Positions 61,801 through 64,000 of a stretch of 64,000 bases of DNA are shown piece by piece. The stretch's first letter is position 1. Every line of letters begins with the position of its first letter. Both the position numbers and the translations under genes were made by a program. The stretch is taken from contig CM040423.1 of assembly GCA_022702705.1 (NCBI GenBank), positions 41,570,070 through 41,634,069 of the forward strand. Reading direction: 5' to 3'. A model generated the notes under the pieces. That model was not told the DNA's origin, searched no databases, and worked only from the letters and a program-made list of their open reading frames with translations. Origin of the DNA: Papilionanthe hookeriana x Papilionanthe teres. Lineage: Eukaryota; Streptophyta; Magnoliopsida; Asparagales; Orchidaceae.

Positions 61801-61879
61801 AAAGATTGATCGAGAGTCGGAGATCGTCGATCAACCCGTATAGGTTGAACTAACCGAGGGGTGGACCCCCCTTCCAGTC

Positions 61880-61980
61880 ATGTGTTCTATTCAAATCCTC
61901 CCAAAATTAGTGTGATTAGAACTCTTGACCCGAGGGTCTTACGCCAAAGGCCGCTACCAATGAGCTGAGGCTCGTGCGCG
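61880..61980 (-). mobile_element. tRNA-derived SINE, copy 2
   Basis: Minus strand reads GCGCACGAGCCTCAGCTCAT, TGGTAGCGGCCTTTGGCGTA, and later GGGAGGATTTGAATAGA, aligning with copy 1 at 55932-56045. The A box CAGCTCATTGGT (plus 61956-61967) is better kept than in copy 1; the B box is degraded to AGTTCTAATCA. Confidence 0.75.
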
Positions 61981-62165
61981 TACACACACACGCGCACATA
62001 TAGATACATACATACATAGATACATACATACATACATGTATGTATGCAAATGTATATGTATGCATCCATATGCATATACATAAGTATACACATGTATATG
62101 CATTTATTTACAGAACTATATACAAATGTATATACAAATATATACCAATATATATACAGAGACCT
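61981..62165. repeat. (CA)n / (CATA)n compound microsatellite
   Basis: CA-rich, then CATA and TGTATATG words across about 180 bases, just at the 5' side of SINE copy 2. Small frames here (61887-62093, 62044-62247) are repeat artefacts. Confidence 0.85.
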
Positions 62166-62670
62166 ACCTATTGAGAGAGAAGGGGTTTCCCAAGTATTTG
62201 AGGATTGTCAAGGTAATGGTGTACATCATGTTGATTATGCTCAATAAGGTACGGAGCAACCTACCATGCCGGTTGAAGAGGATTGGCAAGTCCAAAAAGC
62301 TAAGAAAAAAAAAGGACAATTCAGAATTTCCCATGATGATTGATTGATGTTTACGAGCGATAGCTCCCATGTTAGTACCTTGCAGAACCCCCTTCCTAGA
62401 AGCAGGGGGAGGGGTAGAGGTAAACCTACCCATGTTTGATGCTCTTGAGGTATTTTGTGTTCGTTACATCCACTCTCTCCACTCCTTACAATTATTTCAC
62501 CTTATTGCCTCCGCACATCTACTGTCCGTTTTTCTTTTTTATTTTGGGGTATACGTTTAGCTATATTTTTTGTGTGTTATATACCATGTGAGGAGGAACT
62601 CACACCCCCTTACTAAAACTTTTGCATCTTCCTTTCGAATTAATGAATTTGCCTTCGGGCCTTGTATATA
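62158..62670 (+). pseudogene. LINE ORF1 C-terminal fragment with 3' tail, copy 2
   Basis: Plus frames read DLPIEREGVSQVFED (62161-62205), then EDWQVQKAKKKK near 62275-62315, and PRSRGRGRGKPTHV with a stop near 62440. LPIEREGV matches LPVEREGV of the minus copy at 62790-63730. The AT-rich tail to about 62660 resembles a LINE 3' UTR. Again no ORF2 follows. Confidence 0.55.
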
Positions 62671-62679
62671 TGTATATAC

Positions 62680-62704
62680 ATTTATATATTACATATATAT
62701 ACAT

Positions 62705-62748
<44 letters not shown>

Positions 62749-62765
62749 TAATTATTTATTTATTT
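62680..62765. repeat. (GT)n(AT)n microsatellite
   Basis: A GT run (62706-62726) followed by a TA run (62727-62748). Confidence 0.88.
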
Positions 62766-62789
62766 GAAGCCCTAGGGGCAATTCATTGA

Positions 62790-63730
62790 ATTATAAACTG
62801 GGTAGGTTGTGGAGAAGTGTGAGAAAGTATATGTTTAAGGGCTTGACCCATACCAGGATGAGCCAAAGTATCATCGATTAAATCTTCAAACTAGAAGGTA
62901 CCCCCAATCTTTTTCTTCCTCCGAGAGATGTAAACTTGCCATGCCTTTTCTTCTTCAGTTTCACCCTCTTCTTCTTCTTCTTCTTCTCCTCCTGTTTCTA
63001 AGGACTAGGAAGCAGTATCAGCAACTTGTTGTGCATTAACACCCTGGACCCCTTCTCTCTCAACAGGCAGATCTACTACAATTAGAAAATCATCCACTAC
63101 ATCCACAACAATACCAACCTCGATAGCTAGAAGAAACTGAGTGTCAATCCTAATACTATCAGAACCAACATCACTATTTTGTGCATTATCTGCTATAGGC
63201 AAGATTGGAATCATAGGAGGTGGGGGAACAAACAAATATTTAACGGCCTCTACCTCTATGTTGAAGGCATCACAAACAGTTTCACCGATATGAACATTCT
63301 CCACTATTGGCAAATTATTAGCAACAACATCCCCCAAAGGAGGCAGGGGGGAAATCATAGAAGCAGGGTCAATGTCAGTATATCGGTGGTTCTTATCCAA
63401 AGCAGGAGAAACCTATGCTTTTGGCCTTAAATGAGGGTGCAGACGGTAGCACACAGAGTTGTTGTGACCAAACATCCCACAGTGCGAACAATAGGGAGGG
63501 TGCGAGCCCATTACTATTTTTTGCCAGTACCCTTGATGCGGAGGACCAATCCAAATAGCATCCGGATAAGATTTGGTGATATCTCGTTCCACAAGCATAC
63601 AGGCTTCAAAAGGTGTATCTACCTCAAGTGTAGGTGTATCCACCTTTAGTGGTTTCCCAATCGTCGAAGCCAGGCATATACGAAGTTTCATAATTAAACA
63701 AATGCGTCTTAAGACGAGGGAAAGTAACCA
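62790..63730 (-). pseudogene. LINE ORF1 (DUF4283-type, CCHC zinc knuckle), with in-frame stops
   Basis: ORF1 of an L1-type LINE, an RNA-binding protein. The minus frame 63691-63413 gives STIGKPLKVDTPTLEVDTPF, then DAIWIGPPHQGYWQKI and the knuckle CSHCGMFGHNNSVC (C-x2-C-x4-H-x4-C). The frame continues past TAG near 63412 into a variable acidic segment (63400-63005), past a second TAG into a glutamate run and AWQVYISRRKKKIGG, then a third stop before FEDLIDDTL near 62880. One frame throughout, broken only by stops. The N-terminus towards 63730 is not resolved. Confidence 0.7.
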
Positions 63731-63838
63731 CTAACCGGTATGATAGGAGACTCGGATTGCGAGTCGAGTCGGCTCGTCCACTTTAGTATCTTCATAAAAC
63801 GGCTTTCAATTTTTAGAATTTTTTGTGCAAAAATTCTA

Positions 63839-63880
<42 letters not shown>
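63839..63880. repeat. (AT)n microsatellite
   Basis: About 21 AT units. Confidence 0.92.
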
Positions 63881-63883
<3 letters not shown>

Positions 63884-63885
63884 CT

Positions 63886-64000
63886 TGTTAGGTATGACTC
63901 ATATACCGGGTGATGTATTTCTCCTAAGGGCTAGATATTCGCCAAGGTGGAGATTTGTTAGGTATGGCTCATATATCGGACATTTGGAGTCTCTTGGAAT
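63886..64000 (+). mobile_element. probable copia-type LTR starts at the window edge
   Basis: TGTTAGGTATGRCTCATATA occurs at 63886 and again at 63956, 70 bases apart. The second copy is preceded by CCAAGGTGGAGAT, the polypurine tract plus LTR start found at copia 3' ends. The LTR body lies beyond the window. Confidence 0.45.

Noticed and set aside
61887..62247. Tyrosine- and cysteine-rich frames on both strands
   Set aside because: Translations of the CATA/CA microsatellite.
1..64000. CRISPR arrays, operons, phage or bacterial defence genes, plastid or mitochondrial DNA insertions
   Set aside because: No regularly spaced identical repeats, no bacterial-type gene clusters and no organelle genes recognised; the content is plant nuclear throughout.

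Overview
The window is nuclear DNA of a flowering plant. Evidence: an intact plant-specific TCP transcription factor, a mitochondrial-type rhomboid protease gene with eight exons and GT/AG introns, and a dense load of plant transposable elements (Athila/Tat-like and other Ty3/gypsy, Ty1/copia, L1-type and RTE-type LINEs, a tRNA-derived SINE, a CACTA-like trace). The DNA is AT-rich, with many AT, GA and CATA microsatellites. I cannot name the species from the sequence.

Only two host genes are convincingly supported. The first, at 29798-40164 (+), is a rhomboid-like protease of the RBL12/PARL type; I assembled eight phase-compatible exons giving 291 residues. Its 6.6 kb first intron carries a decayed copia element and a 5'-truncated RTE LINE. 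The second, at 47048-47887 (-), is a class II (CIN-clade) TCP factor with a single coding exon and a probable intron in its 5' leader.

Layout. 1-13.8 kb is a nest of LTR elements. A minus-strand gypsy gag and LTR (11.8-13.8 kb) are interrupted by a second LTR element with no retroviral coding (LTR copies at 3.6-6.7 kb and 10.3-11.8 kb). The left LTR of that element was hit twice by one Athila/Tat-like family: once by an element running off the left edge (-) and once by what is now a solo LTR (+, with a 5-bp target duplication). The two young LTRs lie head to head. 13.8-18.5 kb is non-genic, with microsatellites. 18.5-29 kb holds an L1-type LINE on the minus strand, split by an LTR (family Y) that is itself split by a third Athila-like LTR; two further Y copies flank the LINE. 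29-40.5 kb is the rhomboid gene. 40.5-46 kb holds copia and gypsy scraps and a direct-repeat pair. 46.5-49 kb is the TCP gene. 49-53.4 kb is unassigned AT-rich DNA. 53.4-57.5 kb contains an RTE LINE, a rearranged Y copy, a SINE and a CACTA-like remnant. 60-64 kb contains another Y copy, three fragments of one LINE ORF1 family, a second SINE, microsatellites and the start of a copia-type LTR.

Nothing here forms an operon-like or defence-like system. The interesting content is the nesting history, the recurrent Y LTRs with an internal minisatellite, the paired inverted LTRs, the ORF1-only LINE fragments and the SINE pair. All translations and alignments were done by eye, so boundaries without target duplications are approximate.
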